Source of the DNA: Delphinapterus leucas
Taxonomy: Eukaryota; Chordata; Mammalia; Artiodactyla; Monodontidae
NCBI RefSeq assembly: GCF_002288925.2
Contig: NW_022098037.1
Coordinates: forward strand, 770,384-834,383
Reading direction: 5' to 3'
Length of the DNA stretch: 64,000 nt
The position numbers and the translations under genes were made by a program. The notes under the pieces were generated by a model that saw nothing but the letters and a program-made list of their open reading frames with translations, had not been told where the DNA came from and searched no databases. How positions within the stretch are numbered: position 1 is the stretch's first letter; the number at the start of each line of letters is the position of its first letter. Positions 1 through 10,968 of the stretch are shown in pieces.

Positions 1-329
1 CAAGTGAAGGCTGAGTTCTCTCTAGAAAAATAAGTTTTCTTTGCAAACACAGGCGGTGTGAATAAATCCAATATTAGTACCCTGCAGCCCTCAGACACGT
101 GCTTTGGGAAAGGCTGTAATTACTTGCCTCTGCCTGGGCAGCTTCCCCCCATCTTTCTGCACCCCTCTTTCTAGCTAACAGCCTTTTCAGATGCTGGCTT
201 GGCATGACTTCCTGAGGGAAACCTCCCTTGGAATACACCCCCATCCCCAAGGCCAGGTCAGTGTTCACACCCCTCTCCCCATACAGCCATGTTCCCAAGC
301 CTGCCCTTATCAAAGCAGGGATCCCCCTG
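1..329. other. Unique-looking non-coding stretch
   Basis: I recognise no repeat, exon or RNA gene here. The short open frames on both strands lack any domain signature and are best read as chance. Confidence 0.5.
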
Positions 330-462
330 TGTTGTAAGTGCTTGTTTATTCGTTTGCCTCCCCAGCCTGTGTAAACTTTTCAAGTCAAGGACTGTGTCTT
401 GTTCACCATTATGTTCTTGGTGCCTAACACAGTGTCTGACAATAAATATATGTTCAACACCA
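330..462 (+). repeat. L2 LINE 3' end
   Basis: The stretch follows the L2 3' end: an 'actgtgtcttgttcacc' block, then 'cctaacacagtgtctgac', then an 'aataaatatatgttc' tail. It is an ancient, non-mobile LINE fragment of the kind found in all therian genomes. Confidence 0.7.
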
Positions 463-480
463 ATGCATGCCATTTTGCAG

Positions 481-900
481 CAACATGGATGCAACTAGAT
501 ATTATCATACGAAGTGAAGTAAGTCAGACAGAGACAACTACCATAAGATATCATTTAGACGTGGAATCGAAAATATGGCACAAATGAACCTATCTGCAAA
601 ACAGAAATAGACTCACAGACACAGAGAACAGACTTGTGGTTGCCAAGGGGGAGGGGGGAGGGAGAGGGATAGACTGGGAGTTTGGGGTTGGTAGATGCAA
701 ACTATTACATTTAGAACGGGTAAACAACAAGGTCCTAATAGCACAGGGAATTATACTCAGTGTACTGTGGTAAACCATAATGGAAAAGAATATAGAAAAA
801 GAATATCTATATGTGTGTAAAACTGAGTCACTTTGCTGCACAGCAGAGATTGGCACAGCACTGCATATCAACTATACGTCGATAAAAGTAAATAAATAAA
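481..900 (+). repeat. L1 3' end, 5'-truncated
   Basis: It starts in the end of ORF2 (aacatggatgcaactag...gaagtaag) and runs through the L1 3' UTR to an A-rich, taaa-repeated tail near 890. It matches the L1 copy at 21188 almost along its length (shared block 'ggggttggtagatgcaaac'). I found no clear target duplication, so it is probably an older subfamily. Confidence 0.85.
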
Positions 901-1070
901 TGTAATTATTGACCAATTAAAAAATATATCAATTGACAAGTGACTCACTGATGTCCCTGCAAGGAATATATACCACCTTAGGTATCAACAATTTGAATGT
1001 GGGAAGACAACTGTCCGTCAGGGAATGCCAAGCACAATACAGAAGGAAGATGAGGAAGCTGGGATGTGGT
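901..1070. other. Unassigned spacer
   Basis: No recognised element. It supplies the target site for the SINE that follows. Confidence 0.4.
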
Positions 1071-1081
1071 TGGTTAGGAGG

Positions 1082-1401
1082 TTTTATTTTATTTTATTAA
1101 TTAATTAAATTAATTAATTTATTTATTTTTGGCTGTGTTGGGTCTTTGTTGCTTTGTGGGGGCCTCTCATTGTGGTGGCTTCTCTTGTTGTGGAGCACGA
1201 GCTCTAGGCGTGCGGGCTTCAGTAGTTGTGGCACGTGGGCTCAGTAGTAGTGGCTCGCGGGCTCTAGAGCGCAGCCTCAGTAGCTGTGGCGCACGGGCTT
1301 AGTTGCTCCACGGCATGTGGGATCTTCCCGGACTAGGGCTCGAACCCGTGTCCCCTGCACTGGCAGGCGGATTCTTAACCACTGTGCCACCAGGGAAGTC
1401 C
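1082..1401 (-). mobile_element. CHR-1-type SINE
   Basis: On the minus strand it is a tRNA-derived CHR SINE of the long form: head with box A/B-like tRNA sequence (ending at 1401), a long alternating gcacaactactgagcc-type body and a taaat-rich tail at 1083-1130. A perfect 10-bp target duplication, tggttaggag, flanks it at 1071-1080 and 1402-1411, so the boundaries are secure. It would be Pol III-transcribed and mobilised by L1 proteins. Confidence 0.93.
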
Positions 1402-1489
1402 TGGTTAGGAGTTTTTAAAAGACCATGCTCATTTTGAAAAGGGTCCAGAGCTAAAGCAATGTTTTTTTTTTTAAAGCATAGTATAAATC

Positions 1490-1690
1490 TTCATACATGC
1501 CACACCTGGCACCTGGCCAAGTTCTACCTCTAACTGGATGTGGGACTTGGGGCAAGCTCCTCATCACTTACTTGAGTTATGTGTAATCCCATCATCAGAG
1601 CTTCAGGGTTCTTAAGGTGATGACAGAGAGTTAAAGAGAGTTCTTTTAACTCTGTATTGTAGAAAACTTTGAAAATATAAAATAAGAAAA
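1490..1690 (+). repeat. Possible degenerate MIR
   Basis: Weak similarity to the MIR core (ggatgtgggacttggggcaagctcctcatcactt resembles 'tgtgaccttgggcaagtcacttaac'). The flanks are too diverged to fix boundaries. Confidence 0.35.
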
Positions 1691-1974
1691 TGAACTATTC
1701 AGGAGTAGAATTTTGGAGTATTTCTTTCTGGTTTTCTAAAATTCATGTAATTACCCTTTTTGTGTTACATATTCTAATGAGCCCCATGTCCACGGACAGC
1801 TGCCACCTCTGGGTACCTCTACTTCCCCTGCCCCATCAGCTCCCATTCACTCTAGGGCCCAAGGAGGCATCTGGAGTTGGCTGTCCCCAGAGGTATCAGA
1901 GGGCATACTGTCACGCAGGGCTTCTCATATTTATTTCCAGTAAGTATTCTGTTACCAGTCTTTTAAATGTTATT

Positions 1975-2140
1975 CAAGTCTTTTTTTCTTGTGAAAAATT
2001 TCAAAGATAAACAAGGTGAAGGCAATAGCGTAAAGAACCCCATATACTCCTTGCCCATCTTATTGCATACCCTCCCACACATTGTGTGTGTGTTGGAGCA
2101 TTTTAAAGCAGATACCATGTATCGTATCTTAAACACAGTT
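1975..2140 (-). repeat. Possible old L1M 3' UTR fragment
   Basis: The words gtgaaaaatttcaaaga, gaaccccatatactcc and ggagcattttaaagcagat follow the usual order of an antisense L1M 3' UTR. It is heavily decayed. Confidence 0.4.
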
Positions 2141-2880
2141 TTTAACTGTCCCTGTGTGCTGAGGCTGCCTTCGGAAGGGACAGAACCTCAGAAATGCACA
2201 GAACGTATAAAGAGCACCGGGAGTAAAGGTTGCTTGTGGATGCCCACTCTCAGAGCAGCACAGTGCTTTTTTCTCATTGACCTGCACGAAAGGGAAAGCT
2301 TCCAATTAACTGCTTAAAAACACATTCAGAGCAAACAAAGCCTTTGATCCCTGTGGAAAACTTAGAAGGAACCAGGCAATTTTCCAAAAGCATCAAGCTC
2401 CAAACAGTAATAAGCCAGGTCAAGTGGACATTTCTGCCTGATACCCAGTTATTCCAGTTGTCACCTCTCTGGTTACTTAATTTCCCTGCTTCATTCCATC
2501 CGGATTGTGGAAGGAGCCTTGCTCACTAACCGGCACTGCCTTGTCTTTTTCCTCACGTGAACAAAAGGGGAGTGTCAATTACAGGTGTCCTGAAAGCAAG
2601 TGAGAGAACACGTGATCTCATCTAGACACAGAGGCAAGGGGCTCTGGGCTCTCTGAATGCTGACCCAGTCAGGGACGGACACACAGACAAAACTGAGACT
2701 TGCTCAAGCCCACTGCCTGCAAGCATGAAATGAACTAATGAGTGAATGAGTAGGAACTAAAGAGGCTGGAAGCCGGGTGAGATGAACGCTGGAGCCTGGA
2801 CCACCCAGGCCAGGTATCGGGAGCACCAAGCAACTAAAACAAAACCTCAAAAACAACGCATTAAAATGAGTTTCAAAAAT
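2141..2880. other. Unique non-coding stretch
   Basis: No repeat family, splice-site pair or long frame that I can support. Composition is ordinary. Confidence 0.4.
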
Positions 2881-2890
2881 GTATCACCTC

Positions 2891-3012
2891 CACTGTGGGG
2901 TTTTTTCTTTTCCTTTCTGTCATTTATTTTTTTCCCCCATTGTGATGTTTGGTGATGTTAAATTTAAAATATAATTTTAAATAAAGTTTGGACTTACATG
3001 TAAAAAAAAAAA
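2891..3012 (+). pseudogene. Retrocopy of an mRNA 3' end, source unidentified
   Basis: A 122-bp insert is flanked by a perfect 10-bp direct repeat, gtatcacctc, at 2881-2890 and 3013-3022. It ends in a run of A (3002-3012), and a canonical AATAAA lies at 2980-2985, about 18-20 bases before the A run. This is the layout of a 5'-truncated, L1-mobilised copy of a polyadenylated transcript; only its 3' UTR is present. I do not recognise the parent gene and it does not look like a SINE or LINE. Confidence 0.75.
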
Positions 3013-3039
3013 GTATCACCTCAATACAAGAGTTACTTC

Positions 3040-3240
3040 CCTTCTTCCACTGAATTTCTAAGTTTTGGTCCTTGGTAGATTCATTTCTAAACAGCTGAAA
3101 TCACGGCATATGGGCAATTTTATACGTGCTCTTCCTCACTTAACATATCAAACACATCCCCAGAATTATTTTAAATGGCTGCACGGTTTGTAGGTATGCG
3201 TATAAACCCAAACGTAATTCTCTGCTCTACTCCTTTCCTC
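3040..3240 (-). repeat. Possible L1M/HAL1 remnant
   Basis: The words ttaaatggctgcacggtttgtaggt and cctcacttaacatatc resemble the antisense 3' part of old L1M elements. The evidence is weak. Confidence 0.3.
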
Positions 3241-3389
3241 TTTCTTCAGTTATTCATCTTTTTTTTTTAGGGGAGGAGTCCTGAAAACTGCTCTTTTTGC
3301 CTTATCTCCATCCCCTCTTGCCAAGAGGCGCCTGACCACTGAGGTCCCCCTGCTCTAGGAACTGGCACGTGCTAATGCCTCTGCGGGTA

Positions 3390-3585
3390 ACACTGCCACA
3401 GCCCACTCTCCACCTGGCCTATTCCTACCTCCATGTCAGGGCTCAGATTAAGAGTCATTTATTCCAGGAAGCCTTCCTTGACCCTCCTGACTGCCGTAAC
3501 TTCCTGGACTTCAAGGGTCAAGGCACTCATCACACTCTGTATGTTGTAACTGTCTTATGATCTGTCCGGTCACTAGAACGCGAGC
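3390..3585 (+). repeat. L2 LINE fragment
   Basis: It contains the L2 blocks 'gtcagggctcagattaagagtcatttattccaggaagccttccttgacc' and 'ctagaacgcgagcag' in the usual order. It is ancient and non-coding now. Confidence 0.7.
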
Positions 3586-3595
3586 AGAAGCCATT

Positions 3596-3790
3596 TTTCT
3601 GAGCCTTGCTAGCTGGGTGGTCTTGTCTCCCTTGAGCCTCAGTTTCTCATCTGTGGGAGAAGATAGTTATGCAGTCTCTCCCACCTACCAACAAGGATGC
3701 TGTGAAGATCACATGAGGCAGTATGGCAAAGATTCTTGATACGGCATAAAGGGCTGTAACAATGTTGATAAATATTACTGATGATATATC
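3596..3790 (+). repeat. MIR SINE
   Basis: The MIR core is recognisable: 'cttgagcctcagtttctcatctgtg', then a 'gctgtgaagatcacatgagg' segment and an 'aaatatta' end. It lies directly after the L2 fragment and before an opposite-strand MIR. Confidence 0.75.
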
Positions 3791-3849
3791 TGCTACCTAA
3801 TTCTGTGGCATAGAAAGCCGTCGCATAATTTTAACTTTTCGAGGATCAC

Positions 3850-4040
3850 AGATGAAGAGTGATAGCTAACATTTACTGAATGTTCATGGACACTGTACCA
3901 GGCAGTTTACATGCATTTTCTCATTGTATCCTCATGCAAATGAATGGGGTCAGATCTCTTATTATTCTCATTTTCCAGAGGCTCAGAAGACTAAATTATT
4001 TTCCTGGGGCCACACTGCTTTGGAATAGGATGCTAAGGAC
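3850..4040 (-). repeat. MIR SINE
   Basis: Reads as an antisense MIR: 'agctaacatttactgaatgttcatggacactgtaccaggcag', 'tctcattgtatcctcat', 'cattttccagaggctcagaagac'. Together with the preceding copy it forms a tail-to-tail MIR pair. Confidence 0.75.
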
Positions 4041-5139
4041 TCAGTGCAAGCCTCTCCTCAAAAAATGCCCATACCCACATCCATACAAAATAGTGCATAC
4101 AATTTCCAGAAGTTCATGGATCCCCTAAAGCCCGTGTTCTTTGGGCCCCTGTTCAAGGCCCTGCATGCAAAAAAGTGAATTTTGCAGAAAAGTTCAAAGA
4201 TTTACACACTTCACAGATCTGGGTGGTTATGAGAATAAACTGTGTCAGCAAGAATTTTAGAGCCTGGGAACAGGTGGTAAATTCTGAAGTCCCAGCAGAC
4301 ATTGTTTCCTTGGCAATTTAAGTCACTGGATGATTGAATGCCCTTGGCCCCAAAGCCACATGGCATGAATATTGCACTCTGATAAATCGGGTGCTGAGGG
4401 AAGGTGATGGTACCAGCTGTCAAAGTCCAGCCACCGGCAGCAACGTCCAGACCCTTCAGGGAGCAAATAGTTTCTGAAGACACTCACTGCTTGATGGAGT
4501 CCACAGACTGGAAAAGCAACTGCTCTCAGAACATAAGAGGCTGCAAGGAACCAAAGTGGGAACAGAAACGAGAGCTTGTCGAACCATCTGGCTTCGGCCT
4601 GTCCTAATCTCAGAAAGGCTTTGGAAACGGTGAGGCATCACCGTGGGTGTAAGAAGTGCATGCGTCTCACACCGAGGAGGGTGAGAGACAGCAGCCCGGT
4701 CACCAGGCATGGTGAAACCCATCCCTCTGCAGAAAAAATCCCTGGGACTGTGCCGCAAGTCAAAATAAGCAATTAAAATGTGAAAGCAAACTCGTGGGCC
4801 AGACTGCATTTTTCAGCGTGGCACCGTGTGGGCAAAGCCTCAGAGGCCACCTGGGAATGGACTGAGATGAGCCAAAATGGTTGCCATGGTGAAGGCTCCC
4901 AGAACCAAGGAACAAAGGCTTAGGGAGTATGTGGCTTAGAGAAAAGCAGTCTGCTGGGTAGTGTGAAGTGTGACAGTCCTCACAAAGACAAGGGTGGAAA
5001 CTGGCTGTTCAGATCCACTCAGGAGAGAGAGCAAAGGGAATGTGGCTGAGGAACTGGTTGGGGTTAGGGTTAGGGAGAGCAGCCTGAGGGAGTTCCCCAC
5101 CCCGGGAACTGTCAGGTGTGGAACTAAGCTACCAAGGAA
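4041..5139. other. Unique non-coding stretch
   Basis: About 1.1 kb without a repeat I can name. Frames of up to 117 codons on the minus strand have no recognisable domain. A short telomere-like run (ggttagggttaggg) sits near 5060. Confidence 0.4.
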
Positions 5140-5178
5140 ACACACACGCGCGCGCACGCGTGCATACACACACACACG
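5140..5178. repeat. Alternating purine-pyrimidine (CA/CG) tract
   Basis: 39 bases of uninterrupted purine-pyrimidine alternation, with a CG-rich core (cgcgcgcacgcgtgc) between CA runs. Such tracts are length-polymorphic and can form Z-DNA. Confidence 0.85.
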
Positions 5179-6214
5179 AGAGTGGTGCTTAGCAGCCCCC
5201 TAGGTGTCAAGGAGGCAGACCCCTCCTTGGAAACAAAGTTTATTTTGCTTTTAACAAAGGGCATGAGGGTCCTCTATCAAACATAATGTTAGTGGTCCAC
5301 AAGTTCAACTTCTACCAGTGCAAAGAGGGAGGAAATTATAGGCCCCAAATTCCTTACCTGTAATTCTGAAACCCAGAAAGTTCTGAATTATGAAAGCTTT
5401 TTCCTAAATGTGTGCAACTCATCTGGTAACAAAAATCTGACCCGAAGTGACACATATTTATAGTCTTTCCTTAATAACAGTTAAGTCGAACCACAGATAT
5501 ATTAACATGTCTGATTGCAGAGCACAACCCCAGTCCCACTGGGGGTCTGATGCAACATAAGATGTAATGAGCAAAGCATTTCCTTACAGATTTCAGATAA
5601 GTGATTATGGACATATATCTCCTCTTCTACACATCAGTAGAAATGAAAGAAATGTTTGACCATTTGGGATGGGATGAATATAATCAAAAAGAAACCTGCA
5701 AGATCTTGTTTAGACTCTTGGTAGGAACATGGCTTTGGGGCAATTTGTGGGTCCTCATAGGGTCCATGGACGAGCCTATCCTTATGTTTCTGGTCCTAGT
5801 TTGGAGTTTACCTATGACGTTTAATTCTGTTAGACTCTAGCTCTGCACCCATATAAATCCAGAGCAACACCAGGCTTTCCATGCATGTAGCGAAATCTGG
5901 AAGCCTTTCTACCTCGATGGTAAGAATGGATAACAAGTCGGCCATTGCCTGCTCCTCCCTCAAAAGCAAGTGAACTGGGGACTTAATCCCTTTCATCTCT
6001 AAGGGTCTATGATTTTAAAGGAGAATAAAACGAAGTAAAAGATGAGGTGTTTTCTTGAGGATTTGAAGAGTGTTTTCAATGAACAAAGGGACTCTGAGCT
6101 TTTCTATCAGATGATCTACTTTTCCTGTTCCATAGTGGAAGGACCGTTTTGGGCGCCTGGGGACAGGAAAGAGGATCAAAAAAGGGAGTAAAGATGGTTT
6201 ACTAACAAAAAGAC
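5179..6214. other. Mostly unassigned stretch
   Basis: No coding evidence. The part from about 5290 to 5560 (lines with 'aattctgaaacccagaaagttctgaatt') looks like an old interspersed repeat, but I cannot name its family. The rest looks unique. Confidence 0.35.
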
Positions 6215-6400
6215 TTGGATTCAAAGCCACACACTGCCACTTAATAGCTGTGCGACCTTGGAAAGTTTACCTCCCTGAGGCCAAATATCATCTAGAACCT
6301 GGAGGAAAACAGTACTTTCCTCATAGGGTTTTTATGAGGATTAAATGACATGTAAAACATCCAATATATAGTAGCTATTACTGTGGTTGCAATTAGATTC
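6215..6400 (+). repeat. MIR SINE
   Basis: Good MIR order: 'cttggattcaaagcc', 'tgccacttaatagctgtgcgaccttgg', 'cctccctgaggcc', 'ttcctcatagggtttttatgaggattaaatgacatgtaaaac'. Confidence 0.82.
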
Positions 6401-6799
6401 TGGAACTTGACCAGGGCCTGGCTTCACCTCTTATTTCACCAGATTGCCTGGCTCAGCAGAATGCAGGGGATATTGACTTCATGAGCACAGAGCCAGTGGA
6501 TAATAAACACACAGCACAACAAATCACATTAGTAAACCAATCTCCCTCAGCTAATAACTGCTTCCCAGGCTCCTGCGTTTGCTTTGTTCGAGGAACTAAA
6601 TAGGTCCTGAAGGCTATGAAACCAAATCTTCTAGAAGAGTGTGAATTTCATCAGAATCAGAGTTTCTGTTAAGGGCCTGGTACTGTGAGAGAGTCCATTC
6701 AAAGCCAACCCTTTTAAAGGAGGCTAAGCCAAACAATACATAGGTCACACTGGAATCGACTAGAGGCACTTCCGTAACTTGGCATGTTTTCTGAGGCTT
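6401..6799. other. Unique non-coding stretch
   Basis: No repeat or exon recognised. Confidence 0.35.
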
Positions 6800-6915
6800 A
6801 TCTTACTCTACCCATCCTGTCAGGTGACAAACATTCACTGAGATGCACTATGCACCATATTAAGTGCCGGGGCACAAAGATGAAAAGATATGGTCCCTTC
6901 CCCTTTAGGAACTCA
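6800..6915 (-). repeat. L2 LINE 3' fragment
   Basis: Antisense L2 3' end: 'caaacattcactgagatgcactatgcaccatattaagtgcc' followed by 'ggcacaaagatgaaaagatatggtcccttccc'. Confidence 0.6.
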
Positions 6916-7324
6916 GGCCTGCAGGTGAGACAGACGCATGCATCAGTTAGTATGGTCATGCTGTCACTGCTCATGAGGGAGGCATATGTGAACAGACTTT
7001 CTAAAATAAACAAAGATCGATCTTTTGTATTTCCTTAATGTAAGGTATTTCCATAATGTTGGTATTTTATATAGTGAACATGGGTTACTTGTGAAATCAG
7101 AAAAAAAACACAACCTTATAGGAAAAATAAAGAGCTCAGTGATGTAGTGGTGAGACTGATTACCTAACATTCAGATACTGGGGTGAGTGCCAAAGTTTGG
7201 GAAGGAACCAGAACTTTGGTGGGACCCTTGAGAAGAAAGGAGGGGCACCCACGCTGCCTGAGGTAAAGGTGACAAGTCAGACTTCCCTAAGATAGTGACA
7301 CTGAAGGTGAGACAAAGACTTAAT

Positions 7325-8060
7325 GATGGTGATGAGAGTGTAAATTAGCGTAAGTATAGCCTCTTTAGAGAGCAATCTCTAAATATTTACCGGTATTTAA
7401 AATGTGCAGACCCCGTGACCCAGAAGTTCCTCTTCTACTGAGAAGAATTCCAGGAAACATACACAAAGGTCTGTGTAAACAGACGTTTACTGCATCACTG
7501 TATAAGATGACACTGGAAATGACTTAAATGTCCACCAAGAGGGGACTGTTTAAATAAAGTATGATGTACACCAGAATATAATCATGAAAAAAATGAAATA
7601 AAACTTACAAATAGCATATTAAGTTTCAAAAGGCAAGTTATAGAACAGTGTGATCTTATTTTTGTAGAAATAATTTTATATATATTTTGTTTGTATATGA
7701 ATAGGGAAAGTCTGAAAAGATACACAACAAACCATATTAGGCATATTAGAGCTGGTGGGGTGGGGTGGGTTCGTGCCCCGGTCCGGTAGGATCCCACATA
7801 CCGCAGAGCGGCTGGGCCCGTGAGCCATGGCCGCTGAGCCTGCGCGTCCGGAGCCTGTGCTCCGCAACGGGGGAGGCCACAACAGTGAGAGGCCCGCGTA
7901 CCGCAAAAATAAATAAATAAATAAATAAATAAATAAATTGAAAAGTGTTAAGCAATTTATATACACACACCCATACCCCATCATATAAACTGAAAAACTA
8001 TCTGTAATTCTCTTCAAAATACTCTGGCATAAACAGTGTGATATATATGTGTGAGTTTTA
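7325..8060 (+). repeat. L1M/HAL1-like LINE remnant, split by a SINE
   Basis: Old L1 3' region: 'gtgacccagaagttcctcttcta', 'tgcatcactgtataagatgac', 'aaatgtccaccaagaggggactgtttaaataaagtatgatgtacac'. The copy is interrupted by the CHR SINE at 7752-7937 and probably resumes to about 8060. Confidence 0.6.
7752..7937 (+). mobile_element. CHR-2-type SINE with deleted tRNA head
   Basis: From 7768 it follows the CHR-2 body (gggttcgtgccccggtccgg to gaggcccgcgtaccgc) and ends in (aaat)n to 7937. Box A and the segment up to box B are missing, replaced by a G-rich junction (ggtggggtgggg). An internal deletion between GGTGG-like words explains this better than ordinary 5' truncation. A copy without box A should not be transcribable by Pol III. 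Confidence 0.88.
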
Positions 8061-8734
8061 ATTTATATCCTAGGAGTAAGCAGTTAGTTAGCATTTGAAA
8101 GACTCTAAAGTTGACACTCCAGAGGTGGCTATTAAAAGGCTTCAACTACCTTTATCTTTGATCAATATCAGAGGGTTTGATAATAACTATAATGGATATT
8201 GGAAATGGTTTTTATTGATAAAAAGACAGGTGTTGAAAACACATGGATCCGCCTGAAATGCAATACAGGCAACTAGGCCATGACCAGGGTATGAGAATTA
8301 GGCAAGCCCAGCTGCCAACATCCCTGCAGCGCATGTGACGGTGGGTTCTGTGACCTGAGCAGCCTGGGAGGCTGGCTGAATCCTACAGCCGCAGTGCTGA
8401 CACTGTTCATCCCACAGGCTTTCACTCAAGGTGCTCCTCTGAGTGCCTAGAAGGCCAGGAGTCAGGGGCTCACCAGCAATTCCCAGAATGGGCTGTGTGC
8501 CCGTTTGGTGACGCGTGTTTGTCCCTGTAGCAGGGTTTGGTTCAGAGAACGGCTTTTGATTTACCCTTCTACCTCTTGGGGAGGCTGTGGGAGTGGAGAC
8601 CCATGGTCCTCACCTCCAAGGATCTGTAATCATTGGAGGCAACTGATATCTTCCAAGCATGAGCTTATTAATTGTGAACTACTGAGCTGGCTTTGGTCAG
8701 TGTGCAACCAATGCGTCACATGCCAGAACTTCAG
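8061..8734. other. Unique non-coding stretch
   Basis: No recognised repeat. A 110-codon frame starting at 8505 has no family resemblance and I treat it as chance. Confidence 0.35.
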
Positions 8735-8865
8735 CAGTGATTACCTATGGATGGTGGGACCATGTGACTCCCACCCACGCTTCTCTAATGAGCTTTCTAA
8801 CTTTTCCTGTAATGAACAGGTAGTATGTGTTTTCTAAATAATAAATAAATAAAAGGAAACAAACT
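8735..8865 (+). repeat. L1M/HAL1 3' end fragment
   Basis: It has the typical 'gtgattacctatggatggtgggacc...' block and then 'ctttctaacttttcctgtaatgaacaggtagtatgtg' and an aaat-rich tail, as in HAL1/L1M 3' ends. Two other 3' ends of this type lie at 14040 and 36960. Confidence 0.55.
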
Positions 8866-8883
8866 GCAGAGACAGCACTGTCA

Positions 8884-8896
8884 CCACCTGCTGGCA
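8884..8896 (-). promoter_or_regulatory. CTCF-like motif
   Basis: On the minus strand it reads tgccagcaggtgg within 'gccagcaggtggtgac', close to the known CTCF core (CCASYAGRKGGC). Only sequence resemblance supports it; occupancy is unknown. Confidence 0.35.
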
Positions 8897-9489
8897 AACA
8901 CTTAGAAAGACCACTCAGTTAAATGCAGACTCAGTAACAGTAAACAGCAGATTTGTAGTTCTACTCATTGGTTTCAAGTTGCTTTTAGCTCAGAAGTGTA
9001 ACATTTGGGTTATTTGGGGAAAAGATCATCTCTTGTCATGGACAACATACTTTAAAGTAGGAAGCTCTCTTTAAGCATATTACATTAAAAGAATTCTGAC
9101 TTTCCAAAGAAAAATATAGTTCTGTTGACTGTGGTTTAACTATAAAGAAAATCATACTCTGCTGGATGTAACATTATTCATTTGGTCATCTAATAGTCTG
9201 TATGTTCTTAAATGCATTCCTCCCAAATATCAATATCTAGAGTAAAATATATGTCTACTGGAACCTTCTTCACAAAAACATCTATTAATTGATGGCCATA
9301 AGTTAGGTCTATATTCCCCTACTAGTTGTCAATCTGCATTGCCTCCTGACTTTTTCCCATTGCCCTATGGCATTCCCATGTCTCCATCAGCACCATCTAT
9401 TGCCACTACTGTGCAACACTGTCTGAACAGAAAGTAAAAAGACAGCCCTTACCAATACTACTACCCATGTGCTGTGTGATAATCTGGAG
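8897..9489. other. Unique non-coding stretch
   Basis: AT-rich DNA, no recognised element. Confidence 0.35.
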
Positions 9490-9875
9490 GTTTACTTCTC
9501 AGCGCACCATTTCCCAAACAAATGTTCTCCTCTATCTTCATTCATGCTTTTCTTACCACAGGATCACACATCCTTACCATCTACCCGCCACCCCACACCA
9601 TCTTCTCAGGGCCCATATCAAATGTCAACAAAGCCTTGTTTAATTTCCACCGAGAAGTAAATGTTTCTTGCTCTGCGGTCCTAGAATATCGTGTTGATCC
9701 CTTTCTAGCAGCACTTGTTTCACCCTAACATACACGATATTGTTGCAAACGTGAGTTGTATGAATGAGCAGACATGGACACACACCATTCATGGAGCACC
9801 CCTCCCACCATGATGCTTGACAGGGGCTCCATAAATATCCACTGAGTATTTGCTGAGTTGAAAGTGTGGACCTTC
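9490..9875 (+). repeat. L2 LINE fragment
   Basis: Ends with a diverged L2 3' terminus: 'atgatgcttgacaggggctccataaatatccactgagtatttgctgagttgaa'. The upstream part is more decayed, so the 5' limit is approximate. Confidence 0.5.
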
Positions 9876-10075
9876 GATTACATGGCTCAGATTTAAACAG
9901 CCACTGACTTGGACATGGGCACAAACACACATATATACCATGGATATAACCAGCTCAGACGGTGAGAGATGATACCAACCACACAGTAAGAATGTCGTCA
10001 AGGGCAACAGCTTCAAACGCAAACACTGACCATGGGTTACATCCAGTTTAAATCATTTTAAGGGTCTGGTTCTTT

Positions 10076-10079
<4 letters not shown>

Positions 10080-10109
<30 letters not shown>

Positions 10110-10299
10110 GGTACGCAGGCCTCTCACTGTTATGGCCTCTCCCGTTGCGGAGCACAGGCTCCGGACGCGCAGGCCCAGCGACCATGGCTCACGGGCCCAG
10201 CCGCTCCGCGGCATGTGGGATCCTCCCGGACCGGGGCACGAACCCGTGTCCCCTCCATTAGCAGGCCAACTCTCAACCACTGCGCCACCAGGGAAGCCC
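10080..10299 (-). mobile_element. CHR-2-type SINE
   Basis: A complete short-form CHR SINE in minus orientation, with a T run (its A tail) at 10080-10106 and the tRNA-like head ending ...ccaccagggaagcc. The 9-bp duplication tctttggat flanks it (10071-10079 and 10300-10308). Low divergence from the other CHR-2 copies suggests a recent insertion. Confidence 0.95.
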
Positions 10300-10308
10300 T
10301 CTTTGGAT

Positions 10309-10944
10309 GTTTTTAATCAGGTACTTGCCAAAACTGACTCAATCAGTAAGCTATAATCTCTCCAGTCTTAATATCTCTGCTGAATTTCTAACAGGAATGT
10401 AAGAGTCTTAGCCTCAGGGTTTGGGTTCTATAAGCAAAGCAAATTCGGCACAGACACAAATGGAAGGAAAAGGCAGCAGCTACAGCAACGCTGCCGCAGG
10501 ATAACTTTTTCTTGGGCCGTTGCCTGGGTGACAGAGGCCTCCTGGTGCTCAGCAGCCCTTGACTTGTGGATCCTTCCACACATGACCGGCCTGTCTGTCC
10601 CCTGCCAACCTCTGCTCTCTTCCTTACCCGGCCCCAAGCACCTCACCTCAGGCAACAGGAAGGAAAGCTGCTGCCCTCAGAATGTCCGTTCTGCCACCTC
10701 AGAGCCACCAGCCTCAGACCCCTCCCAACCCTTTCTTCCCTCCAACTGAAGATGCTACAGGAACATCCCACCCCCACCTCCACCGTCTCTCTCTCCCATT
10801 ACACCCCTCATGCACTACTGATCATTTCTATAAATTATTTACACATCCTCTTTCATTATAAATATGGTACTTGGAATCCCTACTTGAAATAAATGGAAAA
10901 TACACAAATCCTTTTAACAGAAAGGATGGGGACCAGGGGACCAC
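10309..10944. other. Unique non-coding stretch
   Basis: No repeat recognised. Frames of up to 108 codons are open here because the segment is C-rich and stop-poor; none shows a domain. Confidence 0.35.
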
Positions 10945-10968
10945 TGTGCGCACATGCACGCACGTGCA

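Noticed and set aside
1440..1485. Possible third tail-only insertion (taaagca on both sides of a T run)
   Set aside because: The direct repeat is only 7 bp and A/T-rich, so chance is likely.
5055..5075. Telomere-like ggttagggttaggg
   Set aside because: Only two to three units; too short to call an interstitial telomeric site.
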